In this document: piece by piece, positions 25,044 to 32,900 of the stretch
Position numbering within the stretch: the first letter of the stretch is position 1
Layout: the number at the start of each line of letters is the position of its first letter
NCBI RefSeq assembly: GCF_008042275.1
Contig: NZ_RDBK01000043.1
Location: 1,863,079 to 1,898,095, forward strand
DNA from: Streptomyces sp. OR43
GTDB taxonomy: Bacteria; Actinomycetota; Actinomycetes; Streptomycetales; Streptomycetaceae
Direction of reading: 5' to 3'
Length of the DNA: 35,017 bases
The notes under the pieces: model-generated
What the model saw: only the letters and a program-made list of their open reading frames with translations
The model's database searches: none
What the model was told of the DNA's origin: nothing
Translations under genes and position numbers: made by a program

Positions 25044-26144
25044 TCAGCTCTCCTTCGCGGCAGTGGCGGTGGTGGCGGCGGCGGTGACGGCCGGGTGCAG
25101 CGGCGCGGACTCGGGCACCCCGGCGGGCCGCAGGCCGGCGAACTCCTTGCGCAGCACGGGCACGACCTCCTCACCGAGGATGTCGAGCTGCTCCAGGACC
25201 GTCTTCAGCGGCAGTCCCGCGTGGTCCATCAGGAACAGCTGGCGCTGGTAGTCACCGACGGCGTCCCGGAAGGACAGCGTCCGCTCGATGACCTCCTGCG
25301 GGGAACCCACGGTCAGCGGGGTCTGCTGGGTGAAGTCCTCCATCGAGGGCCCGTGCCCGTAGACCGGCGCGTTGTCGAAGTACGGGCGGAACTCCCGTAC
25401 CGCGTCCTGCGAGTTCTTCCGCATGAACACCTGGCCGCCCAGACCCACGATGGCCTGCTCGGCGGTGCCGTGGCCGTAGTGGGCGTAGCGCTGCCGGTAG
25501 AGGTTCACCATCTTCTTCGTGTGCTCGATGGGCCAGAAGATGTTGTTGTGGAAGAAGCCGTCGCCGTAGTACGCGGCCTGCTCGGCGATCTCCGGGGAGC
25601 GGATCGAGCCGTGCCAGACGAACGGCGGGACGCCGTCCAGCGGACGCGGGGTCGCGGTGAAGGACTGCAACGGCGTACGGAACTTCCCTTCCCAGTCCAC
25701 GACGTCCTCGCGCCACAGCTTGTGCAGCAGGGCGTAGTTCTCGATGGCGAGCGGGATGCCCTGGCGGATGTCCTTGCCGAACCAGGGGTAGACCGGTCCG
25801 GTGTTGCCGCGGCCCATCATCAGGTCGACGCGGCCGTCGGCGAGGTGCTGGAGGGTGGCGTAGTCCTCGGCGATCTTCACCGGGTCGTTGGTGGTGATCA
25901 GGGTCGTCGAGGTGGACAGGATGATGCGCTCGGTGCGGGCGGCGATGTAGCCGAGGGTGGTCGTCGGCGAGGACGGCACGAAGGGCGGGTTGTGGTGCTC
26001 GCCGGTCGCGAACACGTCGAGCCCGACTTCCTCGGCCTTCCGCGCGATGGCGACGGTGGCCTTGATCCGCTCGTGCTCGCTCGGCGTCGTGCCGGTCGTG
26101 GGGTCGGTGGTGAGGTCCCCGACGGTGAAGATCCCGAACTGCAT
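25044..26144 (-). CDS. Luciferase-like FMN-dependent monooxygenase, CE1758-like
   Basis: The 366-residue protein is a TIM-barrel bacterial-luciferase-type oxygenase: MQFGIFTVGDLTTDP at the start, GEHHNPPFVPSSP, LSTSTTLITTNDPVKIAEDYATLQHLADGRVDLMMGRGNTGPVYPWFG, and VWHGSIRSPEIAEQAAYYGDGFF. It should use reduced FMN and O2 on an unknown substrate, with the next gene as its reductase. Earlier in-frame starts at 26195 and 26165 exist, but GGAGG (26153-26157) is correctly placed only for ATG 26144. Upstream lie three TTGAAC-like repeats and one copy of the 86-bp inverted repeat that also carries the trpS attenuator terminator. It is divergent from the DUF6126/trpS side. Confidence 0.93.
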   Translation of the reverse strand: MQFGIFTVGDLTTDPTTGTTPSEHERIKATVAIARKAEEVGLDVFATGEHHNPPFVPSSPTTTLGYIAARTERIILSTSTTLITTNDPVKIAEDYATLQHLADGRVDLMMGRGNTGPVYPWFGKDIRQGIPLAIENYALLHKLWREDVVDWEGKFRTPLQSFTATPRPLDGVPPFVWHGSIRSPEIAEQAAYYGDGFFHNNIFWPIEHTKKMVNLYRQRYAHYGHGTAEQAIVGLGGQVFMRKNSQDAVREFRPYFDNAPVYGHGPSMEDFTQQTPLTVGSPQEVIERTLSFRDAVGDYQRQLFLMDHAGLPLKTVLEQLDILGEEVVPVLRKEFAGLRPAGVPESAPLHPAVTAAATTATAAKES

Positions 26145-26169
26145 GGCGCCCGCCTCCAGGCTCATATGG

Positions 26170-26191
26170 TTGAACGTTGAACTATCTGAAC
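26170..26191. promoter_or_regulatory. Direct repeats upstream of the monooxygenase: operator candidate
   Basis: TTGAAC occurs at 26170-26175 and 26177-26182, and CTGAAC at 26186-26191. On the minus strand they follow a possible -10 hexamer TAGGGT (26194-26199), a position suited to repression. MarR-type regulators often use TTGAA/TTCAA half-sites, but here they are direct rather than inverted, and no regulator gene is adjacent. Confidence 0.4.
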
Positions 26192-26227
26192 ACACCCTAC
26201 AACGGAGTGCCCCTCCTCCCTATTCCG

Positions 26228-26313
26228 CGGCCCCCGCCGGGCTCGGAGCCCGTACCGGAAGAGGGCAGAGAAGAGGGCCGTCCGTAACGAACGGCCCTGG
26301 TCCCGCGCTGAAG
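26228..26313 (-). repeat. 86-bp inverted repeat, copy A (upstream of the monooxygenase)
   Basis: This segment is the exact reverse complement of 26736-26821, with no mismatch over 86 bp. Read on the minus strand, toward the monooxygenase, it contains the same terminator-type hairpin (8-bp stem AGGGCCGT/ACGGCCCT, then CTTCTCT) and a second hairpin (CGGGCT/AGCCCG) as the trpS leader. Unlike copy B it has no tandem-Trp leader ORF before it in the present arrangement. Flanking bases give no target-site duplication. Confidence 0.95.
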
Positions 26314-26398
26314 GGACGCCGGCCGTCACCCCGGACCCCGCTGCGTACGCTGGACGGGGACTGAGGCCGCCCGAGGCCCCGGGCGGACGGAGGCGCGC

Positions 26399-26590
26399 AT
26401 GAGCGGGACCGGAACGGGGAGCGGCGGCGGAGCCGTGCCCGGGCAGGGGCGCGAGGGCGGGGGCGGCGGGAGCGAAGGGTGGAAGGAGCGCGGCGTCGCG
26501 CTGCGCGTCTTCGTCTACGTCTTCGCCACGCATATGTTCGCGGGCTTCGTCTGGATCCTCTTCTACGTGGGCGAGCACGCGAAGAAGTAG
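26399..26590 (+). CDS. Small single-helix membrane protein, DUF6126-like
   Basis: The 63-residue protein has a Gly/Ser-rich N-terminal half (about 25 residues) and a single C-terminal membrane helix in ALRVFVYVFATHMFAGFVWILFYVGEHAKK. The helix and its charged end match what I remember of DUF6126, a family of tiny Streptomyces membrane proteins of unknown role. GGAGG (26389-26393) lies five bases before the ATG. The gene lies between the two copies of the 86-bp inverted repeat, upstream of and co-oriented with the trpS leader. Confidence 0.8.
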   Translation: MSGTGTGSGGGAVPGQGREGGGGGSEGWKERGVALRVFVYVFATHMFAGFVWILFYVGEHAKK

Positions 26591-26669
26591 CCGGGCGGGC
26601 ACGGCCTGGCGGGGGAACGGCATCCGGCGAGTGGCGGAAAGTCCTCGTGCCTCCGCCCCGGCGTCCCGC

Positions 26670-26675
26670 TAAGCT
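26670..26675 (+). promoter_or_regulatory. -10 hexamer for the trpS leader transcript
   Basis: TAAGCT ends six bases before the leader ATG at 26682, and there is no ribosome site, so the attenuator transcript is probably leaderless and begins at or near the ATG. No good -35 box is visible. Confidence 0.5.
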
Positions 26676-26681
26676 CGCCCC

Positions 26682-26723
26682 ATGACCTCCGTACCGTGCC
26701 GCAACTGGTGGCGCTCCTCCTAG
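26682..26723 (+). CDS. trpS leader peptide with tandem Trp codons
   Basis: The 13-codon ORF encodes MTSVPCRNWWRSS and ends at TAG. Two adjacent TGG codons (26706-26711) lie at the base of hairpin 1:2, the position where a ribosome starved for charged tRNA-Trp would stall and mask strand 1. The peptide itself is unlikely to have a function. It is too short for normal ORF calling. A comparable ribosome-mediated attenuator is published for the auxiliary, indolmycin-resistant tryptophanyl-tRNA synthetase gene of S. coelicolor. Confidence 0.85.
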   Translation: MTSVPCRNWWRSS

Positions 26724-26782
26724 GAGCGGCCACCTCTTCAGCGCGGGACCAGGGCCGTTCGTTACGGACGGCCCTCTTCTCT
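26707..26782 (+). promoter_or_regulatory. Ribosome-mediated transcription attenuator of trpS
   Basis: Three mutually exclusive pairings are visible. Hairpin 1:2: GGTGG (26707-26711) with CCACC (26730-26734) and CGCTCCT (26712-26718) with AGGAGCG (26722-26728). Antiterminator 2:3: GAGCGGCC (26724-26731) with GGCCGTTC (26753-26760), eight pairs including one G-U. Terminator 3:4: AGGGCCGT (26751-26758) with ACGGCCCT (26768-26775), followed by CTTCTCT. Low charged tRNA-Trp would stall the ribosome at the Trp codons, free strand 2 to pair with 3, and allow read-through into trpS. Confidence 0.8.
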
Positions 26783-26821
26783 GCCCTCTTCCGGTACGGG
26801 CTCCGAGCCCGGCGGGGGCCG
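26736..26821 (+). repeat. 86-bp inverted repeat, copy B (trpS leader)
   Basis: Exact reverse complement of 26228-26313. It starts one base after strand 2 of the attenuator and ends 37 bp before the trpS start, so it contains strands 3 and 4, the terminator tail and a second hairpin (CGGGCT at 26797-26802 with AGCCCG at 26806-26811), but not the leader ORF or the trpS ribosome site. Confidence 0.95.
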
Positions 26822-26858
26822 TCCTCCACGCACACACCATCGCGAGGAGAGACCAGCC

Positions 26859-27896
26859 ATGACCACGACCTGCCCCGGCAGCACCGCCACGCTCGACGAG
26901 CGGATCCACGCGGACCCGGCAGCCTTCCGGGTCCTGACCGGCGACCGGCCCACCGGGGCGCTGCACCTCGGGCACTACTTCGGCACGCTCCACAACCGGG
27001 TGCGGCTCCTGGAGCTCGGGGTGGAGGTGTTCGTCCTCGTCGCCGACTACCAGGTGCTCACCGACCGGGACGTGGCGGAGCGGCTCACCCCGGTCATGGA
27101 AGGGCTGCTGCTGGACTACCTGGCCGCCGGCATCGACCCGGAACGGGCGGTGATCTTCAACCACAGCGCCGTACCCGCGCTCAACCAGCTGCTGCTGCCG
27201 TTCCTGAGCCTGGTCTCCGTCGCCGAGCTGGGCCGCAATCCCACGGTCAAGGACGAGATCGCGCACTCCCGGCAGGCGGCCGTCAGCGGTCTGATGTTCA
27301 CCTACCCGGTCCACCAGGCGGCCGACATCCTGTTCTGCAAGGGCAATCTGGTGCCGGTCGGCCAGGACCAGGTGCCCCATCTCGAAGTGACCCGGACCGT
27401 CGCCCGGCGGTTCAACGAGCGCTACGGGCCGCTCTTCCCGGAACCCGAGGCGCTGCTCTCCGCCGCGCCCCTGCTGCTCGGCACCGACGGCACGAAGATG
27501 AGCAAGAGCCGCGCCAACTCCCTTGCCCTGAGCGCCGACGAGGACACCACCGCCCGGCTGATCAAGGGGGCGACGACGGACGCCGAGCGGCACATCACGT
27601 ACGACCCCGAGGGCCGGCCCGGGGTGTCGGGTCTGGTGCGGCTCGCCGCGCTCTGTCTCGACCGGGACCCGCATGACGTGGCCGAGGAGATCGGGGGCGG
27701 CGGCGCGGCGGCCCTCAAACGGACCGTGACCGACGCGGTCAACAGCCGGATGGCGCCGATGCGGGCCCGGCGCGCGGAGTACGCACGGGACATGGGCTAC
27801 GTCAGGTCCGTGCTGCGGGCCGGCAACGAGCGCGCCAACCACATCGCCGACGCGACGCTCGCCGAGGTCCGGGAGGCGATGGGCGGCCTGCTCTAG
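26859..27896 (+). CDS. trpS: Tryptophanyl-tRNA synthetase, probably the auxiliary attenuator-controlled type
   Basis: The 345-residue class I enzyme charges tRNA-Trp. HIGH-type motif HLGH lies at residues 36-39 in GDRPTGALHLGHYFG, and KMSKS at 213-217 in GTDGTKMSKSRANS; the middle has the TrpRS segments FNHSAVPALNQLLLPFLS and MFTYPVHQAADILFC...VPVGQDQ. Length is normal. GAGGAGA precedes the ATG. The Trp-codon attenuator is the control known for the auxiliary TrpRS1 of S. coelicolor, which confers indolmycin resistance, so this copy may also be an inhibitor-resistant second enzyme; I cannot see whether a housekeeping trpS exists elsewhere. It converges on the RCK-type gene at a small hairpin. 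Confidence 0.95.
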   Translation: MTTTCPGSTATLDERIHADPAAFRVLTGDRPTGALHLGHYFGTLHNRVRLLELGVEVFVLVADYQVLTDRDVAERLTPVMEGLLLDYLAAGIDPERAVIFNHSAVPALNQLLLPFLSLVSVAELGRNPTVKDEIAHSRQAAVSGLMFTYPVHQAADILFCKGNLVPVGQDQVPHLEVTRTVARRFNERYGPLFPEPEALLSAAPLLLGTDGTKMSKSRANSLALSADEDTTARLIKGATTDAERHITYDPEGRPGVSGLVRLAALCLDRDPHDVAEEIGGGGAAALKRTVTDAVNSRMAPMRARRAEYARDMGYVRSVLRAGNERANHIADATLAEVREAMGGLL

Positions 27897-27933
27897 AGCC
27901 CGTCGCCCGGCGGCGCGTTCCGGATATCGCCGT

Positions 27934-27951
27934 GCGGCCGGGTTCGGCCGC
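27934..27951. terminator. Hairpin between convergent trpS and the RCK-type gene
   Basis: GCGGCCG (27934-27940) pairs with CGGCCGC (27945-27951) across a GGTT loop, 37 nt after the trpS stop and 2 bp before the opposite stop. Confidence 0.55.
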
Positions 27952-27953
27952 TG

Positions 27954-29942
27954 TCACTGCCGGGTCAACGAGCCGCGTCTGCGCAGGAGTTCGGCGAGGC
28001 CGCGGCGGGTGGCGGCGATGACGACGCGGTCGGTGGGCCGGAGCACGTACCCCGGGTGCAGGTTCCAGACCAGCCCGGCAGGCCGGCCCTCGGCGCCGTC
28101 GGCCGTGACCGGCGTGGCCAGGTCCGGCCGGCGGTCGGCGGGCCGGGCCACGTCCAGGGCGAGGACCCGCCAGGCCCCGGCCCGGAACGCCTGCTCCACC
28201 GTCCGGCCCTCCAGCTGCGGGTGCCCGGCCACGTCGACCGCGGCGAACAGCATCACCTTCCGCTCGACCGGCACCGCCCCGAGGATCTGCCGGCCCATCA
28301 TCGCGACGGCGAACGAGGGCGCCGCCAGATGCGAGACCGACCGGGAACGGGTCAGCGCCTGCGGGTGGGCGGTGCGCAGGGTGCGGTAGACGGCGGTGGC
28401 GAACTCGTCGTCGAAGAGCCGCAGCGTCACCCGCAGGTCCGGCTTGACCGAGCGGGCGTACAGCGCGGCCTCCAGGTTCGTGGTGTCGACGCTGGTCAGG
28501 GCGAGCAGCGCGCGGGAACGCCGGATCTTCGCCGCCTCCAGGACGCCCTCCTGCGTGACGTCCCCGAGCACCACCGGCACCCGCAGCCGCCGCGCCACGG
28601 GGATGCCGCGGGCGTCCGGGTCGTCCTCCACGCACACCACGGGGATGCCGAGTTCACGGAGCTGGACGAGGACGCGCGTACCGATCTTGCCGAGACCGAG
28701 CAGCACCACGTGCCCCGACAGGCCGCGCGGCGGTCTGCGCAGGGCGGAGGCGGTGCGCAGCGAACCGAACGCCTCCAGCACCCCGGCCACCAGCAGGGGC
28801 AGCAGCATCAGCCCGGCGACCCCGGACAGGATCTGGATGACCTGGCGGGCGGTCGGGTCACCGATCGCCGGGTCGCCCATCGCGAACAGGTCCAGCAGGG
28901 TCAGATACGCGGCGTGCACCGGCTCGTCGCCCGTGGTGAACGTGGAGGCCACCGCGAGCCCCAGGACCGCCGTGCCGACGCCCAGCGCGGACCAGCGCAG
29001 CCGCCGCGAGAAGACCTGGCCGAGCGGGGCGCCCCTGCCTCCCATCCGGCGCACGCGGCCGGTGGGGCCCGGCCGGCTGACGGCCTCCAGGACGATCGTC
29101 CCGCGCCCGGTCGCGGCGGCCACCTCTGCCTGGTCGGGCAGGAGCCGGGGGCCTTCGTCGCCGCTGCTGTCGGAGCCCTCGGTGCCGGCCGGGTCATGGG
29201 TGGTGGAGGAGAGCAGGGCCAGCGTGCACAGGGCCGGGCGGACGGTCTGGCCGTCCCGGGGCGGGGTGCGCTCGGCGGCGCGCAGGAGCAGGCCCTCCGC
29301 CTGGATCACCTTGCTGGAGCCGGAGAGGGCGGTCGCGGCGAGGGCGGGCGCCGCGGTGTCGGCGTCGGACAGGACCGTGGTGGAGGCGTCGAGCACGGTC
29401 TGGTCGATGCCGGGCGAGGCGACGGCCGCCGCCTGGTCCAGCAGGGTCTCCAGATGCTGGCCCAGCTTGCGGTTGTAGAGCCGGATCACCAGCCGGACCC
29501 GGGGATTGAGCCTGCGGGCGGTCAGCGCGGCACGGATGTTGCGTTCGTCGTCGTCGTAGACGAGGGCCAGCGCGGCGGCCGTGGTGACGCCGGCCTCCTC
29601 GAAGGCCTCGTCGGAGGGTTCGGCGGCCTGGAGGATACGGACCGCCTCCACGCCGGCGTTGGTGTCGCCGTCCCCGTTCCCGGCGCCGTTGCCCCCGTTG
29701 CGGCTCATCGCCGACGACATCCGCCCGAACAGGGCCGCCGCCCGCCCGCGTCCGGTCAGCGGCAGCTCCGGCCCGCTCCTGCGGGGCTCCGGTGGCAGGA
29801 CCAGGGTGACCCGCTCGCCGTAGACATACCGCAGCTCGACGGCGAGCCGCTGGGCGAGCGCGTCGTCGCCGCAGACGACCATGTGTCCGGAGACCGGGGA
29901 GCGTTGGGGCTGCTGGGGAAGAGGAGGCACATGTCCCAGCAT
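27954..29942 (-). CDS. RCK/TrkA-domain channel-like membrane protein with non-canonical pore
   Basis: The 662-residue protein has an N-terminal TrkA-N-like domain (from residue 19, GHMVVCGDDALAQRLAVEL, with a degenerate glycine motif), a linker, two membrane helices (about 320-345 and 375-400) and a C-terminal TrkA-N/RCK domain with intact GLGKIG and VEDDPDARG (about 415-550). The two-helix-plus-RCK layout is that of ligand-gated K+ channels, but the loop between the helices reads LDLFAMGDPAIGDP, so the TVGYGD selectivity filter is missing. It may pass another ion or sense nucleotides. The ATG at 29942 has GGGAG seven bases upstream. It follows the DUF3686 ATPase gene by 29 bp on the same strand, so the two are probably one operon. 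Confidence 0.88.
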   Translation of the reverse strand: MLGHVPPLPQQPQRSPVSGHMVVCGDDALAQRLAVELRYVYGERVTLVLPPEPRRSGPELPLTGRGRAAALFGRMSSAMSRNGGNGAGNGDGDTNAGVEAVRILQAAEPSDEAFEEAGVTTAAALALVYDDDERNIRAALTARRLNPRVRLVIRLYNRKLGQHLETLLDQAAAVASPGIDQTVLDASTTVLSDADTAAPALAATALSGSSKVIQAEGLLLRAAERTPPRDGQTVRPALCTLALLSSTTHDPAGTEGSDSSGDEGPRLLPDQAEVAAATGRGTIVLEAVSRPGPTGRVRRMGGRGAPLGQVFSRRLRWSALGVGTAVLGLAVASTFTTGDEPVHAAYLTLLDLFAMGDPAIGDPTARQVIQILSGVAGLMLLPLLVAGVLEAFGSLRTASALRRPPRGLSGHVVLLGLGKIGTRVLVQLRELGIPVVCVEDDPDARGIPVARRLRVPVVLGDVTQEGVLEAAKIRRSRALLALTSVDTTNLEAALYARSVKPDLRVTLRLFDDEFATAVYRTLRTAHPQALTRSRSVSHLAAPSFAVAMMGRQILGAVPVERKVMLFAAVDVAGHPQLEGRTVEQAFRAGAWRVLALDVARPADRRPDLATPVTADGAEGRPAGLVWNLHPGYVLRPTDRVVIAATRRGLAELLRRRGSLTRQ

Positions 29943-29971
29943 GCCCTGCTCCCTTCTGATGATCCGTCGGG

Positions 29972-32900
29972 TCAGTGGCCCTCGTGTGGTGCGGACGGCG
30001 GGCGGGAGAGCAGATGGCGGGGGTCGGCGGCCCTGCTGATCGCCGTCTCGACGGCCGCGATCCGGTCCGCGAGCAGCCCGAGCGCGGCGACCGCGCGGGT
30101 CAGCGGATCGCCGTCGGGACCGCCGAGCGCCTGGGTGCGGACGTACGAGGCGGTGACGGCGGCCCAGCGCTCGGCCTGCTCGGCGGTGAGCGTTCCGCGC
30201 AGGGCGGCGAGCTTCAGCAGCGCGGCCTCGGCGCCCGTGGTGAGCGTCTGCGCCTCGCCCGTGTAGTGGTCGTCGATGACGGCGGACAGTTCGGCGTCGT
30301 TCATCACGGGCACGATGCGCTCGGCGATGCGGTTCAGGTTGCGGTACGAGCCCTGGAGGCGGAACGGCGGCTCGGTGCGCGTCGCGTCGGTCTGCGCGGC
30401 CGAGGCGATGTACGCGGCGTTGACGGCGAGCACGGTGTCGCGGGCGTGCAGCAGATGGCGGAGGACGGCGGTGATCCGCTCCACTTCGGGTGCGGTGTAC
30501 GGGTGTCGCAGCCGGTCGACGCGGGCGTCGGCGCCGGAGGCGAGCCGCAGCAGCAGGGCGAGGTCCTCGCGGGACCGGCCGGCGAGCGGCGCCAGTACCG
30601 GGTTGGCGGTCAGCGCGTTCTCGACGAAGCTCAGCGCGAAGACGTCCTCGCGCCCGCTCAGTACCTCACCCAGGTTCCAGACGTCGGCCCGGTTGGCGAG
30701 CATGTCCGGGACCTGGAAGCGCGCCCCGGACTCGGTGTACGGATTGCCCGTCATGCACACCGCGAAGCGCTTGCCCCGCAGGTCGTAGCTGCGCGGCTCG
30801 CCGTCCCGTACGCCTTCGATCCTGCGGGTGGCGTCGCAGAGCGGGATGAACTTCTGGAGCAGTTCCGGCGAGGTGTGCTGGATGTCGTCGATGTGGAGCA
30901 GGGTGTTGTTGCCCGCCTCCAGCGCGAAGTTGATCTTCTCGATCTCCTGGCGCGCGGTCGCGCTGCGGGCCTGCGCGGGGTCCAGCGAGGTCACGTCGTG
31001 GCCGAGGTTCGGCCCGCTGACCTTGACGAGGACCAGGCCGAGCCGGTCGGCCACGTACTCCATGAGCGTCGTCTTGCCGTAGCCGGGCGGCGACACGAGC
31101 AGCAGCAGGCCCTGCGAGTCGGTACGCCGGCCGGCGTCCGCGGTGCCGAGCTGCTTGGCGAGGCTGTCGCCGACCAGCGGCAGGTAGACCTCGTCGAGCA
31201 GCCGGTTGCGGACGAACGCCGACATCACCCGGGGCCGGTGGTCGTCCAGCCGGAGCCGGGTCCGCTCGGCGGCGACCAGGGAGGTGCGCCGGCGCTGGTA
31301 GGCGCGGAAGCCGGGGACGGTCGTGGTGCGGAACTCCTCGGTGCGGGCCAGGAGTTCGTCGATCCGGATGCCGATGCTGCCCCGCTCGATGCGCGGGTGG
31401 ACGCCGAGGAGGCCGTCCACGGTCGCGGTGAGCGGGGCCTCGTCCTCGTAGCGGGCCAGGACCGGCTCCGGGCAGAGCTCGACGGCGACGGCCTCCGCGA
31501 GATCGCCTTCGTCGAGGTCGGATCCGCTCGCCCGGGCGTACGCGGTGAGCCAGCCCTCCACGAGCTGGCGGCGGGCCGGCAGGTCGTCGGCGAGGGCGGC
31601 CAGGTCCTCGTCGTACGCCGGAGTGCCGGTCGTGCGGCGGAACTTGTCCAGGAACGTGCGGACGTGGGCGGCGGTGACGAAACCGTCGGGGCCGCTCGTC
31701 AGCTCCTCGAAGAGATACGCGGCGACGGCCCGGGAGCCGGCTCCCGTGATGGCCGACGCCCACTCCTCCTGGAGCGCGTCGACGGCCGCGCCGAGACCGA
31801 ACGTCTCACGGGCGCGCGCCAGGGAGCGGGCCCGGAGCGTCCAGGACGTCCGGCGGGCCTCGTCCGTCCCGTACGCCCAGAACAGCTGGGCGGCGGCCCG
31901 TACGGCGGGCGGGCAGCGCAGAAGCCCGGCGGTCGCGTGCAGCCGCAGCAGGACGGTGAGGATGGCCGTGGCGTCCTCGTCGTGGACCCCGCGCTGATAA
32001 CCCTCGTCGTAAGCGGCGGCGGCCGACTCCCGTACGAGTGAGGCCAGTTCGCCGTCGCCCAGTGAGCTCAGCCGGTCCGCGCCGTGTGCGGCCAGCAGCC
32101 GGGCGGCCAGATGCTCGCCCCGGTAGACGGCCGGTGACTCGGAGGGCAGCAGCTGCTCCCAGTACGGGCGGGTGCCGGCGAAGTCCGGGTCCGTGACCGG
32201 CGCCCGGTAGTCGGTGCCGGTCACGGCGAACGCGAGCCCGTCTCCCTGCGGCACCAGCGTCAGCTCGAACGGCTGGGTGTTCACCGCGAACCGGTGCCGG
32301 CCCAGCCGGATCGTCGCCCCGCCGTCCGCGAACAGCTCGTTGCGGTCGCGCAGCGCCCGGCCCGCCTCCTGGCGGGCGGCCAGCAGCTGCCCGTCGAGCT
32401 CCTCGGCCCTGACCGTGTCGCCGAGTCCGCGCAGCTCGTCGGCGGTGCGGCGGACCTTGGCGACCATCGGGTCGGAGGCGAAGTACGTGTGCACGGCGTC
32501 CGCGTCGGCCAGCGCGGAACTGCGGCGTGCGACGGTCTCCAGGACCCGCGCAGCGGAGGCCGCGAGGCGTTCCGTCCGGCGGGCGAGGGCGTCCTGAAGG
32601 GTCTGCCTGCGGGCCGAGAACGCCTCGTACACCTCCGTCCGCCGCTCGCCCAGCTCGGCGAGGAAGTCGTCGAACTCGGCGAACCGCGCCTCCAGGTTCT
32701 CCAGCTGGAGGAGCAGTCGCGCGAGCTGGTCGTCGCAGGCGTCCGGGGTGTCCGCGGCGGCCAGCGCGGCCGTGACGGCCTGCCCCAGCAGCGCGGACTC
32801 GGCGGCGAACCCGGCCCGTCCCTCTTGGTCGAGCAGGGAGCGGCGGCGGGCGTCGAGCGTGGCGCGGGCCCGGTTCACCCCGCCGAGGACGCCCGCGATC

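Noticed and set aside
26228..26821. A 594-bp MITE or insertion sequence with 86-bp terminal repeats
   Set aside because: No target-site duplication flanks the repeats and there is no transposase-like ORF; the repeats coincide with regulatory hairpins instead. The idea is not fully excluded.
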